From Valencia hispanica (lineage: Eukaryota; Chordata; Actinopteri; Cyprinodontiformes; Valenciidae), in assembly GCA_963556495.2 (NCBI GenBank), contig OY747723.1, positions 12,990,501 through 13,054,500 on the forward strand: 64,000 nucleotides of DNA, in the 5' to 3' direction. Shown in pieces: positions 32,936-45,479 of the stretch. The notes under the pieces were generated by a model. That model made no database searches, was not told the DNA's origin, and worked only from the letters and a program-made list of their open reading frames with translations. Position 1 is the first letter of the stretch, and every line of letters begins with the position of its first letter. The position numbers and the translations under genes are program-made.

Positions 32936-33914
32936 AGAGGTTGTAGCTGTTTTGCTGGTGAATTCATGAATATCAAAATTTGCCTTCAGCACATCCCTGT
33001 AAACAGCTCAGCTGAGCAACAGTTGGCCCACAGATTCTGCTACAGTAACAGCAACTAATTAGGACAACATGAGCATGGCTGTGCCAAAAAAAAACAAAAA
33101 ACGTAGGCCTATGGGGTGAGGGGTTTGCGAATACTTGATGGAGACGACGCAACCATCCAGCGTGTTTGGTGGAGATAAAATAGAGCTAGGAGAACAATAT
33201 GTTCTAGATGTCCAGTCATCAGATGGACACAAACGGTTTTAACCCCCATGCTGGATGAGCAGTGCCAATAACTCTGCTTCTGTGACATGGCAATCAGTGA
33301 AAGTCACAGGCAGGATGTGGGGGCAGAAAGCAGCCCAAAAGGAGGGAGAACTTCAGAGGAAATCAACATGAAAAGCCCAAATCGCAAACGTTATGACTGG
33401 GAGATGTTGATTACCGTGAAGAAGGCAAACTGCCCGTTAGTTCAGAGAACAGATCTAGCTTCTTTTTTTTTTTTTTTTACCTCCTGTGATCTGATTAAAG
33501 CCAAGAATTTTCAAGCTTATGTGATAGATTTTGCAGAAAAGCCACCACACTGAACTGCTGCTGCTGTTAGTGGCAGTTCAACGATTATGTTTGCTTTTAC
33601 AGCATCAGACTGTGCTTTTGACATGCTTGCGAAACTGGTGAAAGCCATAGTGGGCCATAGTTATTATTTCTCAAAAATATATGTTTGTTACATCTGTGTT
33701 GGGTGGGTGGCGGTAGTATTTTAAACAGTCATGTGCAAGTTCAATCTGGTTCTGTGTCAAAAATCTTTGAGTCCAAGAAAATGTTGCAAATTTCAACAGA
33801 ATTCTCTAAAGTGTTTTTTTATTTTTATTAAAGTGCTACGGCCAGTATGTGAATGCTGCATTATTACTGTCAGGCTGTTCAGGGATAAAGACGTTTAAAT
33901 ACAGAGGGATGTTC
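32936..33914. other. unassigned stretch
   Basis: Includes a poly-T run at 33462-33478. No gene or element supported. Confidence 0.4.
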
Positions 33915-35340
33915 AGCCATAATAATAATAATAAATTTAATTTGAAGCGCCTTTCAGGTCAATCAAGGTCGCTGTACAGATACAAACATGATTTGAAAAC
34001 AATAGAAAACAATGTAAGGACAATAAAGAACAATGTAAAACAATTAAAAAACAATATAGAATAACAAATGTTAAAATCACAGTTATGTTGAGTAGGCCAG
34101 TTTAAACAGATGTGTTTTGAGTTGAGATTTAAAAACAGGGACATAGATGATGTATCTGATGTCTGGTGGGAGTGAGTTCCAAAGTTTGGGAGCAGAGAAG
34201 CTGAAGGCCCCCCAATGGTGCTGAGACGGGTAAAGGGAATAGTCAGGTGGAGGGAGGATCTGAACGAACGGGGGGTACATGAATGTGGAGGAGACTAGAC
34301 AGGTATGGGGGGGTGAGGTTGTGGATGGCTTTGAAGGTGTACAGCAGGAGTTTGTAGTCTATTCTAAATTTGACCGGGAGCCAGTGGAGCTGTTGTAGGA
34401 CAGGTGTGATATGGTGAAATGAGGGAGTTTTAGTGATTATACGAGCGGCTGAGTTCTGGACCAGTTGAAGCTTGTTGAGGGATTTCTGGGGAAGGCCGAA
34501 GAGGAGAGAGTTGCATTAATCAATACGGCTGGCGACAAGGCTGTGGAACAGGATGGGGGGGTGAGGGAAGGACAGAGGCGATTAATATTTTGGAGTTGGA
34601 AATATGCAGTCATGGTGATATTGTTGATGTGATTGTTGAATGATAGTTTATTGTCCAGAATGACACCCAAACTCTTAACTTTGAGGGAGAGGGTAACTAT
34701 GGAGTTGTGAGTACTGAGAGAGAAGTTGTTTACTTTAGAGAGGGTAGACTTGGTGCCAACAAGAAGAAGTTCTGTCTTATCACTGTTGAGTTGAAGGAAG
34801 TTGGAAGAAAACCAGGATCTAACTTCTGAGAGACAACTGGTGAGGGAGAGAGGGGGTTGTGAAGTTGGGTTTGGTTGAAAGGTATAGCTGGGTGTCATCA
34901 GCGTGGCAGTGAAAGTGGATATAAAATTTACGGAAGATATTTCCAAGGGGAAGTAGATAGGTAATGAAAAGGACGGAGCCCTGGGGCACACCTGAGGTGA
35001 CTGGGGAAGAGTGGGAATGGAAGACTTTTAGTTGGATGAACTACATGCGAGACCTGAGAGATATGAGTTGAACCAGTTCAAGGAAACGTGACTGATGCAG
35101 ATTGCAGAGAGTCTGTGCAGGAGGATTGTGTGTGAGATGGTGTTGAAGGCTGCACTCAAGAAGATCAAGAAGGCAGCAGATCAAGAAGGACAAGGATGGT
35201 GAGGGACCCAGAGTCTGCAGCCAGGAGGATATCATTAGTGTTTTAAATGAGGGCAGTTTCAGTACTATGACGGGGCTGGAAACCTGACTGGAAGGGTTCG
35301 CATAAAAAGTTCTGGGTTAGGTGGGAGTGAAGTTGGGTGG
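33915..35340 (-). mobile_element. L2-like LINE, 5'-truncated, frameshifted
   Basis: Minus-strand frames at 34991-34437 and 34280-34083 carry the ORF2 C-terminal half: 'WFSSNFLQLNSDKTELLLVG' (RT thumb), 'VKSLGVILDNKLSFNNHI', 'NINRLCPSLTP', and finally APKLWNSLP. The RT core upstream (34990-35340) is present but decayed. The 3' end at 33915-33960 is CTGAAAGGCGCTTC..(ATT)n. Several frameshifts. It is a different family from the copy at 35940-39948, which ends in GAATT units instead of ATT. Confidence 0.8.
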
Positions 35341-35458
35341 CGAATACTTCATTCATAAAAGCATTTGGATTTCTGCATAGTCTGTATTGGGAATTAAACA
35401 ATTTATACAGTTTTGGTTAGGCGTTTTGATTTTGACATAAAGGCTTTGGTTATAATGA

Positions 35459-35650
35459 GCTTTAGGTATTAGCCTTTCTGATTTGGACTAAAGTGAAATA
35501 AAGGCATTCGGTCAGAGTACGCGCTTTTTGGTACTAGCCTTTTGGGTTTGGACTGAAGTGAAATAAAGGCTTCAGTCAGTGTAAGCGCTATTTTGCTATT
35601 AGCCTTTCTGGTTTGGAAATAAAGTGAAATAAAGGCTTCTGGTAGAGTGA
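35459..35650. repeat. minisatellite, about 62-66 bp period, 3 copies
   Basis: Units starting at 35459, 35521 and 35585 each contain TTAGCCTTTCTG-like, 'GGTTTGGACTGAAGTG' and AAATAAAGGCTTC blocks. A weaker fourth copy may precede at about 35420. The 128-codon minus frame across it is a by-product of the repeat. Confidence 0.8.
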
Positions 35651-35939
35651 GACAAGCTTCTCCAGTTGAGAGGCTCGGCAAAGGTTGGGCTATGGGGTTG
35701 GGGGTTTGGCTTGAAAAATAAAAGTGGGTACGTCTCCTCTTTAGGTAGCTCTCCTCTTTGGGTAACTCTCCTCTCTGGTTAGCTGAGCACACAGCCAGAC
35801 CTTGAGGTCTGATCACAGTAGCTTTTCGTCGCCTGACAGTCCAGTATGATGGCAAAATGAGAGAATAAGTATGGGCCTGACTGTTAGAAAACTGTAAGTT
35901 TTTTTAAAACAAAAGAGTATGATAAGTAATACCCCCACA
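35651..35939. other. unassigned stretch
   Basis: Nothing recognised between the minisatellite and the LINE. Confidence 0.4.
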
Positions 35940-35970
35940 ATATTAAAATACTAATCGGAAAAGTGAGGAC

Positions 35971-36168
35971 ATGTTTAGCCGCATGCTGTCATTCCATCAA
36001 TGGTTGTCTAGGTGGTGTCCTGCAAACGATGTGGGCTACATTGATAACTGGAGAACTTTTTGGGGAAAACCTGGTCTGATCCGGAGAGACGGCATCCATC
36101 CCACTTTGGATGGAGCAGCTCTTCTTTCTAGGAATATGGCCGAATTTATTAATCCTCCAAAACACTGA
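35971..36168 (+). pseudogene. ORF1 esterase (SGNH-type) C-terminal remnant of L2 LINE
   Basis: The 65-residue frame matches the end of the esterase domain found in ORF1 of CR1/L2-type LINEs: '[20 protein letters not shown]' (residues 8-27), then '[20 protein letters not shown]' (36-55). The D40-G-I-H43 motif is the Asp-His pair of the SGNH hydrolase triad. The nucleophile Ser block lies upstream and is absent, so the fragment cannot be active. It ends properly with a TGA before ORF2, about 90 bp upstream of the first ORF2 codons seen. Confidence 0.8.
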
Positions 36169-36261
36169 CAACCCAGGGTCCAGACCAGGAAGCAGAGTCG
36201 TAGTTTAACCCACCTCTCTGCTGCTTCTGTACTGTTACTCACCCATTACCCTATAGAAACA

Positions 36262-37239
36262 GTGTCTTGCCCACGGCCAAAATTAAATGGATTAAAAGTT
36301 AAGCCAACAAAAGCAAATTATGGAAATCTCATAAAAATAAATACAACTTTGACTGAAAATAAATCTATTAAATGTGGTTTATTAAACATAAGATCTCTCT
36401 CCTCAAAGACTTTGTTAGTAAATGACTTGATTTGTGATAATCACATTGATTTCCTTTGTCTCACAGAAACCTAGTTGCAGCAGGAGGATTATGTCAGTAT
36501 AAATGAGTCAACTCCTTCCAGTCATTTAAATTTTCACATTCCTAGAAATACGGGGCGAGGAGGAGGAGTTGCAACCATTTTCCGTTCTGATTTACTAATT
36601 AGTCCCAGACCAATTGATAGCTACAGTTCTTTTGAACATCTAACCCTTAATTTTCCTCATCCAAGTTGCAAAACATTAAGACCATTTTTGTTTGTGGTTT
36701 TGTATCGTCCACCAGGCCCTTACTCTCAATTCTTGGATCAGATCTCACATTTTTTATCTGATTTAGTATTAAATACTGATAGGGTTATTATAGTGGGGGA
36801 CTTCAATATTCATGTGGATACTGAAAGTGATAGCCTAAATGCAGCCTTTAATGTTATTTTAGACTCAATTGGCTTTACTCAAAAAGTACAGAGCCACTCA
36901 GGTAAACACACTTTGGACCTTGTACTGACATACGGTATTGAGTGTGAGGAAATAACAGTCCACCCACATAACCCGGTCCTGTCTGACCACTTCTTGATAA
37001 CTTTTGAATTTACTTTAACTGACCATCTTAAATCTGAAAGAAAATTTCATTATAGTAGAACTTTATCAGACAATGCTGTAACAATTTTTAAACAATCTGT
37101 TCCATTCTTACTTTCCTCAGTGTCTCAGAGTAACACAGTGGATGGCAGCAATTCTATCTCTAACCCTTCAGAAATTGATGGTCTGGTTCACAGCGTTACG
37201 TCCTCATTGCGTTTGGCATTAGATAGTGTAGCCCATTAA
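36262..37239 (+). pseudogene. L2 ORF2 endonuclease domain with nonsense codon
   Basis: Residues before the stop read '[17 protein letters not shown]' and then FLCLTET, the first strands of an APE-type endonuclease with the metal-binding Glu. A TAG at 36472-36474 replaces the expected Trp codon (one base). The same frame continues: RNTGRGGGVA (24-33), LYRPPGPY (77-84), GDFNIH (108-113), HTLDLVLTYG (145-154) and SDH (170-172), all catalytic or structural motifs of APE. The frame ends at a TAA (37237-37239) created by a one-base deletion near 37232. Confidence 0.9.
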
Positions 37240-37247
37240 AAAAGAAA

Positions 37248-39249
37248 GTGGCTAGCCATAGGAGGCTGACTCCTTGGTTTAACGCAGAGTTGCGTACTTT
37301 AAAGCAGAATACTAGGAAGTTGGAGAGAAAATGGCGCTCTACACATCTAGAGGATTCCTATTTAACCTGGAATAACAGTCTACTGCTGTATAAAAAGACC
37401 CTTCGACAAGCTAGAACAGCATATTTTTCATCATTAATAGAGGCGAATAAAAACAATCCTAGGTTTCTTTTTAGTACAGTTTTCAAACTTACACAGAGTC
37501 ATAGCTCTGTTGAGCAAACTATTCCCCCAGCTCTTAGCAGTGATGATTTTATGAGATTCTTCATAAATAAAATAAATTTTATTAAAAATAAAATCATTGG
37601 CACCCTCCCAAACATGATTACTTCTTCCTCAGTAAATGAGTCAGTTTCGGAAAGAACTGTAGAACCTCAGTTGTGCTTAGGCTGTTTTGATTCAGTCGAG
37701 CTTTCAGAATTATCAAAAATATTAGCCTCATCTAAACCTTCAACTTGTATGTTGGACCCAATCCCAACCAAATTATTTAAAGAAGTGTTCCATTTGGTTC
37801 CTGGCCCCATTTTGGATATGATGAATCTATCCTTAGTAAACGGATACGTACCACAGGAATTTAAAATAGCTGTAATTAAACCTTTACTCAAGAAACCTTC
37901 CCTTGATCAAGATGACTTAGTGAATTACAGACCTATATCTAACCTTCCTTTCTTATCCAAAGTCCTTGAGAAAATAGTTGCTAATCAAGTCTGTGAACAT
38001 CTAAACAGTAACGAGCTGTTTGAAGAGTTTCAGTCAGGTTTTAGAGCTCATCATAGCACTGAAACAGCACTGGTGAAGGTTACTGATGATATTGATGGCC
38101 TCAGATAATGGACTGGTGTCTGTTCTGGTTTTGTTAGATCTCAGTGCTGCTTTTGACACAGTCGATCATAATATTCTCTTAGAAAGGCTTGAACATGTTG
38201 CAGGGATCAAAGGAACAGCACTAGGCTGGTTTAAATCATATTTGTCTGATAGATTCCAGTTTGTTCATCTAAATGATAAATCATCTTCACTCTCAAGGAT
38301 TACTTGTGGAGTTCCACAGGGTTCTGTCCTTGGACCAATTCTTTTCACCATATATATGCTTCCAATTGGTAGAATCATTAGACAGCATGGGATAAATTTC
38401 CACAGCTATGCCGATGATACACAACTATATTTATCCATAAATCCTGATGAACCCAGTCAGTTAGGTAGATTACAGGCATGTCTGGAAGACATAAAAGCAT
38501 GGATGACCCTAAACTTTTTGCTTTTAAATTCTGACAAGACAGAAGTTGCTGTCTTTGGACCAGAAGTTCTTAAACAGAAACTGATAAGTCAATCACTTCA
38601 TCTGGATGGCATTAAATTGGCCCCCAGTAATAACGTAAAGAACCTCGGCGTTATTTTTGACCAAGACTTGACATTTAAATCCCATATTAAACAGGTTTCT
38701 AGGATTTCTTTCTTTCACCTCCGGAATATTGCTAAAATTAGAAACATCCTGTCCAGGAGTGATGCTGAGAAACTAGTCCATGCATTTGCTACCTCAAGGC
38801 TGGACTACTGTAATTCTTTACTATCAGGAAGTCCACAAAATGCCATTAAAAGCCTTCAGTTGATCCAAAATGCGGCAGCAAGAGTTCTGATGAATATTAA
38901 AAAGAGAGATCACATTTCTCCTGTTTTAGCTTCCCTTCATTGGCTCCCTGTTAAATCCAGGATAGAATTTAAGATCCTTCTTCTTACATACAAAGCCCTT
39001 AATAATCAAGCTCCATCATACATCAGAGATCTAATTGTTCCATATGTTCCTAAAAGAGCACTTCGCTCTCAGACTGCAGGTTTACTTGTAGTTCCTAGGA
39101 TCTCTAAAAGTAGAATGGGAGGCAGATCTTTTAGTTATCAGGCTCCTCTCCTGTGGAACCAGCTCCCAGCTTTAGTCCGTGAGGCAGACACTCTGTTTAC
39201 TTTTAAGGCCAGGCTTAAAACTTTCCTTTTTGATAAAGCTTATAGTTAG
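37248..39249 (+). pseudogene. L2 ORF2 reverse transcriptase, one frameshift
   Basis: The first segment (37248-38108) holds the linker (PWFNAELR) and RT fingers ('DDLVNYRPISNLPFLSKVLE', 'FQSGFRAHHSTETALVKV'). A frameshift near 38096 moves to the second segment (38086-39249): LDLSAAFDTVDH (18-28) with the first catalytic Asp, [11 protein letters not shown] (74-84), YADD (108-111), then thumb and C-terminal domain ('SRLDYCNSLLSGSPQNA', LHWLPVKSRI, 'SFSYQAPLLWNQLPAL'). It ends with a normal stop TAG at 39247-39249. All catalytic residues are intact. Two open frames cover the domain, and no functional full product is expected. Confidence 0.92.
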
Positions 39250-39948
39250 AGTGGCTTAGGTCATCCTGAGCTATCTCTGTAGTTATGCTGCTATAGGCTT
39301 AGACTGCTGGAGGACAGACTTACCAATTTTCTTCACTCTGCTACTTCCTTTTCTCCTACTACTCTCCAGTTGTATTACAGTACATTCTGTTATTTCGACT
39401 GTTAACTTTGTTTTCTCTCAGTGTTTTTCTCCCCATAGAAGATATACCTGGTCTGGTATCCTGCTTGGCTGCAATGCCCTGTTGGACGGGGGGCACCGAG
39501 TGGGATGATCCTCTCAGTAACTGAACATCCACTGTGTCCTGTTATCAACTTTTTACTTTCTGTAACATAGAGAGTTGTCTTGTATCGGATCTTCTGTTCC
39601 TTCTGTGTTCTGCTCTGTCTTCTCAAACCCCCAGACGGTCGTGGCAGATGGCCGCTCCTACTGAGCCTGGTTCTGTTGGAGGTTTCTTCCTGTTAAAGGG
39701 GAGTTTTTCCTCTCCACTGTCGCTACATGCTTGCTCAGTATGAGGGATTGCTTAAGGATTGCTGTGGTTGAAATCTGCCCAACCTCACGCCAATGACTGA
39801 CGCAATCTGCTGGGATTCCTTAAATAGGAAACTTTTTAACTGATTGGAATGTTTGTATAAATGTATTGAAATAACTTCTTGTTAAGTGCCTTGAGATGAC
39901 ATCTGTTGTGAATTGGCGCTATATAAATAAACTGAATTGAAATTGAAT

Positions 39949-41479
39949 TAATGACATAATGAGTTCTAAAACTGTAATATAAAAAAAAAATCAGTGACCA
40001 AAGGAACCAAAAGGAATCTGCCTGTTTTCCAATTGGGGTCAAATGTTTAAGATGGTGTTCAAGAGAGTCAAAAGAAATCTGATAATACCTAAGGATGGGT
40101 TTTCCTCTGTTGTCAGAAAACAAAATACTGTTAGGCACAGAACAACTGCCTAAGCTGATGGACAAAATGGTTTAAGTATGGTCCCTAAAATGAAAACTTT
40201 AACTAGACAAGAAAGTGTCCTTCTTCCCTTCCATTCATAAAACAAGGAGAGGTGTGAGGGGCCGAGAAAACCTAACTCAAACCATCTAGGTACTTTAACA
40301 GAACAAAACCTCAGACAAACTGACCTAACAAACAAGGAACAAAAGTGGGCTTAAATACTGGATGATCAGACTGACAAACAAGAGGAACAATTATCTGCAC
40401 AATTCATTCTCAAAGAATGAACTAAACACACAGTTTAAGAGTTAACCTGAATACAAGGGTAACAAAATAAACAAACCATGAATCTAATTTAATTCATACA
40501 GAAGTTAAAACAAATAACTCTCTTGAATGGCAGATAGTTTTAAAAGGATAAATTGTTAATAATTACAAAACAATAACAATGAGAATGAGAAATGGGGAAC
40601 CTTATTGGCTGTACTCAGTACTTTATCTGTGAGGAGGCCTAACACTTCTTCACAGCAGATCTTAACAAATTCAGTGATGGAAAAAATGAGTGCAAGGTGC
40701 ACTAAATTAAATTGACAAGTACAGCTAAACGCAAATGGCAATGAAAACAGAAACTTTCTAAATTAATTCCCAGGATTAAAGGCCTTGAAGACTCTATATT
40801 CCTTGGAGACCCATAGAGACTTAAGCAGCTTGGGAAACTTGAATTTTTTTGGAACAGATTCCATTCAGCAACAAACTGGCTAAGCATCTGCTAATCTCCA
40901 GCCTAATCTCTAACCTAATCAGTAATTTATGATCAACTAACTAATCTTTTGAATTAGCTCACATATGTTTGGACTAGCATGCTCTAACTCTTCATTACTC
41001 AGCTTGAGGATCACATCAGGGGCCCCTGATTGATGACCCCTTCCCTTCCGAGGGGAGGCAGAGGCTGAGGAGGACCAGAGCTGGAGCTTGGGGTTCACAA
41101 CATGGAGAAGCAACAAGGGAAGCGTGCACAGTTCAACAATGAGTCCAGATTTAATGTCTCATTGAGATGTGCTAAAAGAGGGTACATAACATCTCTATTC
41201 GTTGGGTCCTTTTCTCTGGAGTCCTGACAGATAACGAGACGAGTGTGGCCGTCTTGAAAGGGCAGGGAGGTTTTCAGAAAAAAATTTTCCCTCCAAAAGG
41301 ACTGCAGTAGTGAACAAAAAAAATGGTTCTGACAACAAGTGATGTCTTAACAAGGTCATCTGGACGGACGGTCCCTGGTTACTTTGAGCTAATTCCATTA
41401 CCAGCAGGATTCATGTCTGCTTATAAATTAACTGTTTGATCATTGTCTTTCTTTTGTCTAAGCTTCTGTGTGGATGCTG
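39949..41479. other. unassigned stretch
   Basis: No coding frame above about 110 codons, no terminal repeats found, AT-rich for the first kilobase. It may be a decayed transposon but no family was recognised. Confidence 0.4.
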
Positions 41480-44400
41480 AAGGAGGAATAGCCTCTCCTG
41501 ATCTCTCCTGTTCTCTCACCTTGTTCTATTTTCTTACTTTATTTTCTTAGCTTTTTTCTTAGTTAGTTTATACACCCAGCCTCTGGAGTTACTGTATTAG
41601 ACCAGATCTCTTTTTTGGATTACTTTCTGAAGCAATATGGATTACCAAAATGGTGTTTTGTACAGCTGAGGACTTTGAGAAACTGTTCCGGAGATTGGAA
41701 GAAATCGAGACAAAGTTACACCGTATTCAGATCAATTTTGAACTAATCACTGGATATGGAAATGAGACAATTTTACCGATGACTACACGCAGGGAGGAAG
41801 AGCCTTGTTATCCACGCAGGTGCAACTGATGTAGCCAAGAAACAGTCAGAGATTCTGAAAAGAGACTTATCTGATCTGCTACAGAGACTTGATGGACTTA
41901 ACATAAACATCTTTATCAGTGGACAAGTCCCTAAAGGAAATAATGAAAGGTACAGTAGACTTTACATGCTCCAAAAATGGCTGAAGAGAAAATCTGTTGA
42001 AAATTGATCCATTTATTAATAACTTTAAAATAATTGGATGTGCCAAGCACCTGTTCAAGGTAAACCAACGTTATCTCAACACAGCTGGACTGAGACTCTT
42101 GACCTCAAATATTTTTCTTTTATCTGAATAAACACCTGATAAAGCACCCAAGAGCTGACCTCGAAGCACCGCCCGTGGACACTATCAGAGAACAAACATT
42201 TCCCCACACACACCAAGTGAAGATTACATCACCAAAACAGATAGATGCATGACCCTCAGAGATTGACAGAGAACAAACACTTCCTACATCACCAGCAGCG
42301 AGCAAAGATGTACATTGTGCAGCAAAGCATTCTTTGAGTATTCTGATGTCATCAGACTCATCGACACCTAATGACTCTCAATTTAGAGATTTCTCAGATA
42401 GACTGAAAGCACGAATTAGAACTGGGTCACAACTAACACTGAAACAATCAAAGACACACTCTGGACTTAATTATCAGCAAAAGTTTAAATATATCTGACA
42501 TCTTGGTAATTGGTATTGATATCTGACCATTTCTGTGTTTCCTTTGAAAGTACCATATCTGCTAAAATATCTAGCCACAGTGAGACAACTGTAAAAAGCA
42601 TTTTCTCTGGGATTGTTCAGTTGAAACCTCTGAACGTATTTACCCTTCCACTACATCCCCCTCATCTCCCAACTCTGACTTAGTAAATAAGCTGGTAAAT
42701 AATTTCCATCTCAGACATAATTGATTCCACTGCTCCAACTAAAGTGAAAGTAGTCTCAGGTAGAAAGAAGTCTCCGTGGACAAGCGATCAACTGGTACGT
42801 AGTGAAAAAAGGGAGTGTCGACGAGCCGAGAGAAAACGCCGGAAAACTCGAATCCAGGTTCACTTTGAGAGCTACAGAGAGAGACTGAACAGATATCAGT
42901 TAATTTTAAACTTCTGAAATCATTAACAGAAACATTAATAATGCACTGACTCTGTTTGCAACAGTGGAAAGACTGACTAATCCCCCAATGACAGTAGCCC
43001 CTGAACTAAATTCTACCAGGGCCGGCAATAAATTTGCCAGTTTTTTTACTGAAAAGATTCTAACAATTAGATGGTCAGTCTGTACCGCAGCAACGAACTG
43101 ACTACCAATGTTATAGCTAATTAACACCAATGTAGAGAAAATGTCAGAAATCCATGAATTAAACCAAAAAAACTTGAAGAAATCATTAACCAATTAAGCT
43201 CCTCCTCTTGCTGTCTTGATATCCTACCCACAGCTTTCCTTAAGAAGGTTTTCCCTGTCATTAGGTCAGATCTGATTCAAATAGTGAACTCATCCCTCCT
43301 GTCAGGTGTCTTCCCTCAGGCATTAAAAACAGCAGTTATTAAACCAATCATGTGGTCAACATGTTAATTCAGAACTACAGGCCAATCTCTAATCTTCCAT
43401 TCATCAGTAAGATTATTGAAAAAGATGTGTTTCAGCAGTTAAATAGCTTCATAACAATGATTGGCTGCTTTGATGTTTTTCAGTCTGGTTTCCGTGCTCA
43501 CCAAAGCACTGAGATTGCCCTCGTCAAAGTTTTTATTGACATCCACATAAATACACTCAAACACAGTGCTGGTACTTTTGGACCTCAGTGCAGCATTTGA
43601 CATTGTTGATCATGATATATTATTGAAATGAATGGAGAGTTGGGTAGGACTCTCTGGTACAGTACTTGGCTGGTTCAAATTTTACCGAAAGAACAGGGAC
43701 TTCTTTGTTTAAATAGAAAACTTTTCATCAGAAAGAAACAGATATCACATGTGGGGTGCCCCAGGGCACCATCCTGGGGCCCCTTTTTTTTAATATCCAT
43801 TAGCCCAGATTATAATAACCAATAAGATTAGCTACCATAACTATGCAGATGATACCCAGCTCTACATTATGATGTCACCAGGTGACTTTGAACCCATCCA
43901 AACCCTAAGTAAATGCATCGAGCAAATCAATGGATGGATGTGACATAACTTTCTCCAGCTGAACAGAAACAAAACAGAAGTAATTACTTTTGGACCTAAA
44001 GAGGAACGATCAAGAGTCAGCACACAGCTTCAGTTAATACAGCTAGAAACTACTGATCAGGCCCAAAATTTAGGTGTAATAATGGACTCAGACCTGAACC
44101 TCCAGGGTCACATAAAGGCAATAACAAGGTCAGCGTTCTATCACCTGAATATCATTTCTAGGATTAAAGGACCGATGTTGCAACAGGACCTCGAATAACT
44201 CATCCATGCATTTATCTTTAGTCGGATTGATTACTACAACGGCGTCCTCATAGGTCTGCTTAAAAAGTAAATTATTTAGTTGCAGCTGATCTAGAACGTT
44301 GCTGCCCGTGTCGTCACTAGAACCAGAAAAGTAGAGCAAAGTCCTTACACTGGCTCCATGTAGCTCAGACAATAGACTTCAAAATACTTTTACTAGTTTA

Positions 44401-44715
44401 TAAATCATTGAATGGCTTAGCACCAAAGTATGTTGAAGATCTGCTGTTACTATACCAACCCCCAGACAACTCAGGTCCTCTAATTCCAGTCTACTCAACA
44501 TCCATAGAATTGGAACCAAACATGGAGAAGCAGCTTTCAGTTTCTGTGCTCCCCTAATCTGGAACAAACTTCCAGACAACTGCAAAGCTGCTGAAACATA
44601 GTTATTTTAAGTCACGGCTAAAAACTCATCTGTTTAGAGCTGCCTTTGAGTAATGTTTTCATGTATCATGTGATTTGTGTGGGCTTCTTTCTTTATTGCT
44701 GTTTTTACTCTTTAT
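41480..44715 (+). mobile_element. second L2-type LINE, heavily decayed
   Basis: An ORF1-like start at ATG 41637 ('EDFEKLFRRLEEIETKLHRI', coiled-coil-like) is followed by an esterase-like stretch ('IHAGATDVAKK', 'DGLNINIFISGQVPK', about 41810-41940). The endonuclease is almost unreadable. The RT is recognisable at 43350-44600: 'QNYRPISNLPFISKIIEK', FQSGFRAHQSTEIALVKV, CGVPQGTILGP (near 43750), YADDTQLY (near 43845) and '[16 protein letters not shown]', all split by stops. The C-terminal part ends near 44650. No normal 3' tail follows. An inverted LINE piece begins at about 44720. Confidence 0.8.
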
Positions 44716-44719
44716 GCTT

Positions 44720-45470
44720 TGTCTGCGACAAAACTGTCCAGCGTTTCCTCTGGTAGAGACACACAATCAGATTTGTCTAAAACAATGTTACACTGAGAAG
44801 ATAAAATATTACATCTGATCGTGTCTACCTTCCCTCTGAAGTGGTCTGCAAACTCCTCACAAAGAGCATTTGAGGGGGTTTTCTGATATGCATTAGTAGT
44901 ACAGTTAAAAATGTTGTCTATAGTGGAAAACAGAATTTTGGGATTATTTTTATGTTGTGAGATGATTCTGGAAAAGTATGCATTTCTGGAATTTCTTACT
45001 GCATTGTTTTATGATTTGAGACGTTCAATGTACATTTGATGATTTACTGTGATTTTATTTTTCCTCCATTTTCTCTCTGCCACCCTGCAGCTCCTTTTTA
45101 ATATCTTAAGGTCTTCGTTTCTCCATGGTGTTGTTGGTTTGTGTGTGTTTAAAACTTTAACTGGAGCCAGCAGGTCCAGCAGGTCCAGAGCGGATTGAAG
45201 CCTTCTGTTAAAATTATTAACAATAAAATCACAGGGGGCAGGTAAAACAATAGGAGGATTCTTTTCAAAAATTTCCAGAAAACCTGCAGCCACTTCAGGG
45301 GTTAGATGGCGCTTCCTGACAGTTCTCACAGAGGTCTCCTTCTGGATAAAACTGGTGATATTAAAAAACACACAGTAATGGTCAGAGACAGCCATGTCAA
45401 CAATATGGCATAGTAAGAGATAATTAGCGTCCATGAAGAGGCCTTTCACCAAGGGTGCTAGTGAGTTTGA
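44720..45470 (-). pseudogene. L2-like ORF2 fragment (endonuclease end and linker)
   Basis: The minus frame 45452-45009 reads 'VDMAVSDHYCVFFNI' (the SDH motif closing an APE endonuclease), 'RKRHLTPEVAAGFLEIF', 'PCDFIVNNFNRRLQSALDLL' and 'TTPWRNEDLKILKRSCRVAE', the linker before the RT. After a stop the frame continues decayed, with 'NPKILFSTIDNIFNC' and 'ALCEEFADHFRGKVDTI', to about 44730. No RT core or tail. It is inverted relative to the LINE ending at 44715 and is not the same family. Confidence 0.75.
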
Positions 45471-45479
45471 ACATTGGCT

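Larger units (their letters stand above)
35940..39948 (+). mobile_element. L2/Maui-type LINE, near-complete
   Basis: Order: C-terminal remnant of an esterase-type ORF1 (35971-36168), ORF2 endonuclease (36262-37239), linker and reverse transcriptase (37248-39249), 3' untranslated region, and tail. The tail carries GTGCCTTGAGATGACATC, GGCGCTATATAAATAAACTG and GAATTGAAATTGAATT, ending at about 39948. ORF2 is broken only three times: an in-frame TAG at 36472-36474 and frameshifts near 37232 and 38096. Such elements copy their RNA into nicked chromosomal DNA with their own endonuclease and RT. The low damage suggests it is the youngest LINE here. The 5' part (most of ORF1) is missing. Confidence 0.93.

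Noticed and set aside
35469..35855. 128-codon minus frame with internal repeats, resembling a repeat protein
   Set aside because: The repeats are the 62-66 bp minisatellite; no family match and no start context.
39949..41479. Possible LTR retrotransposon or endogenous retrovirus next to the L2 copy
   Set aside because: No direct terminal repeats, primer-binding site, protease, RT or integrase motifs seen.
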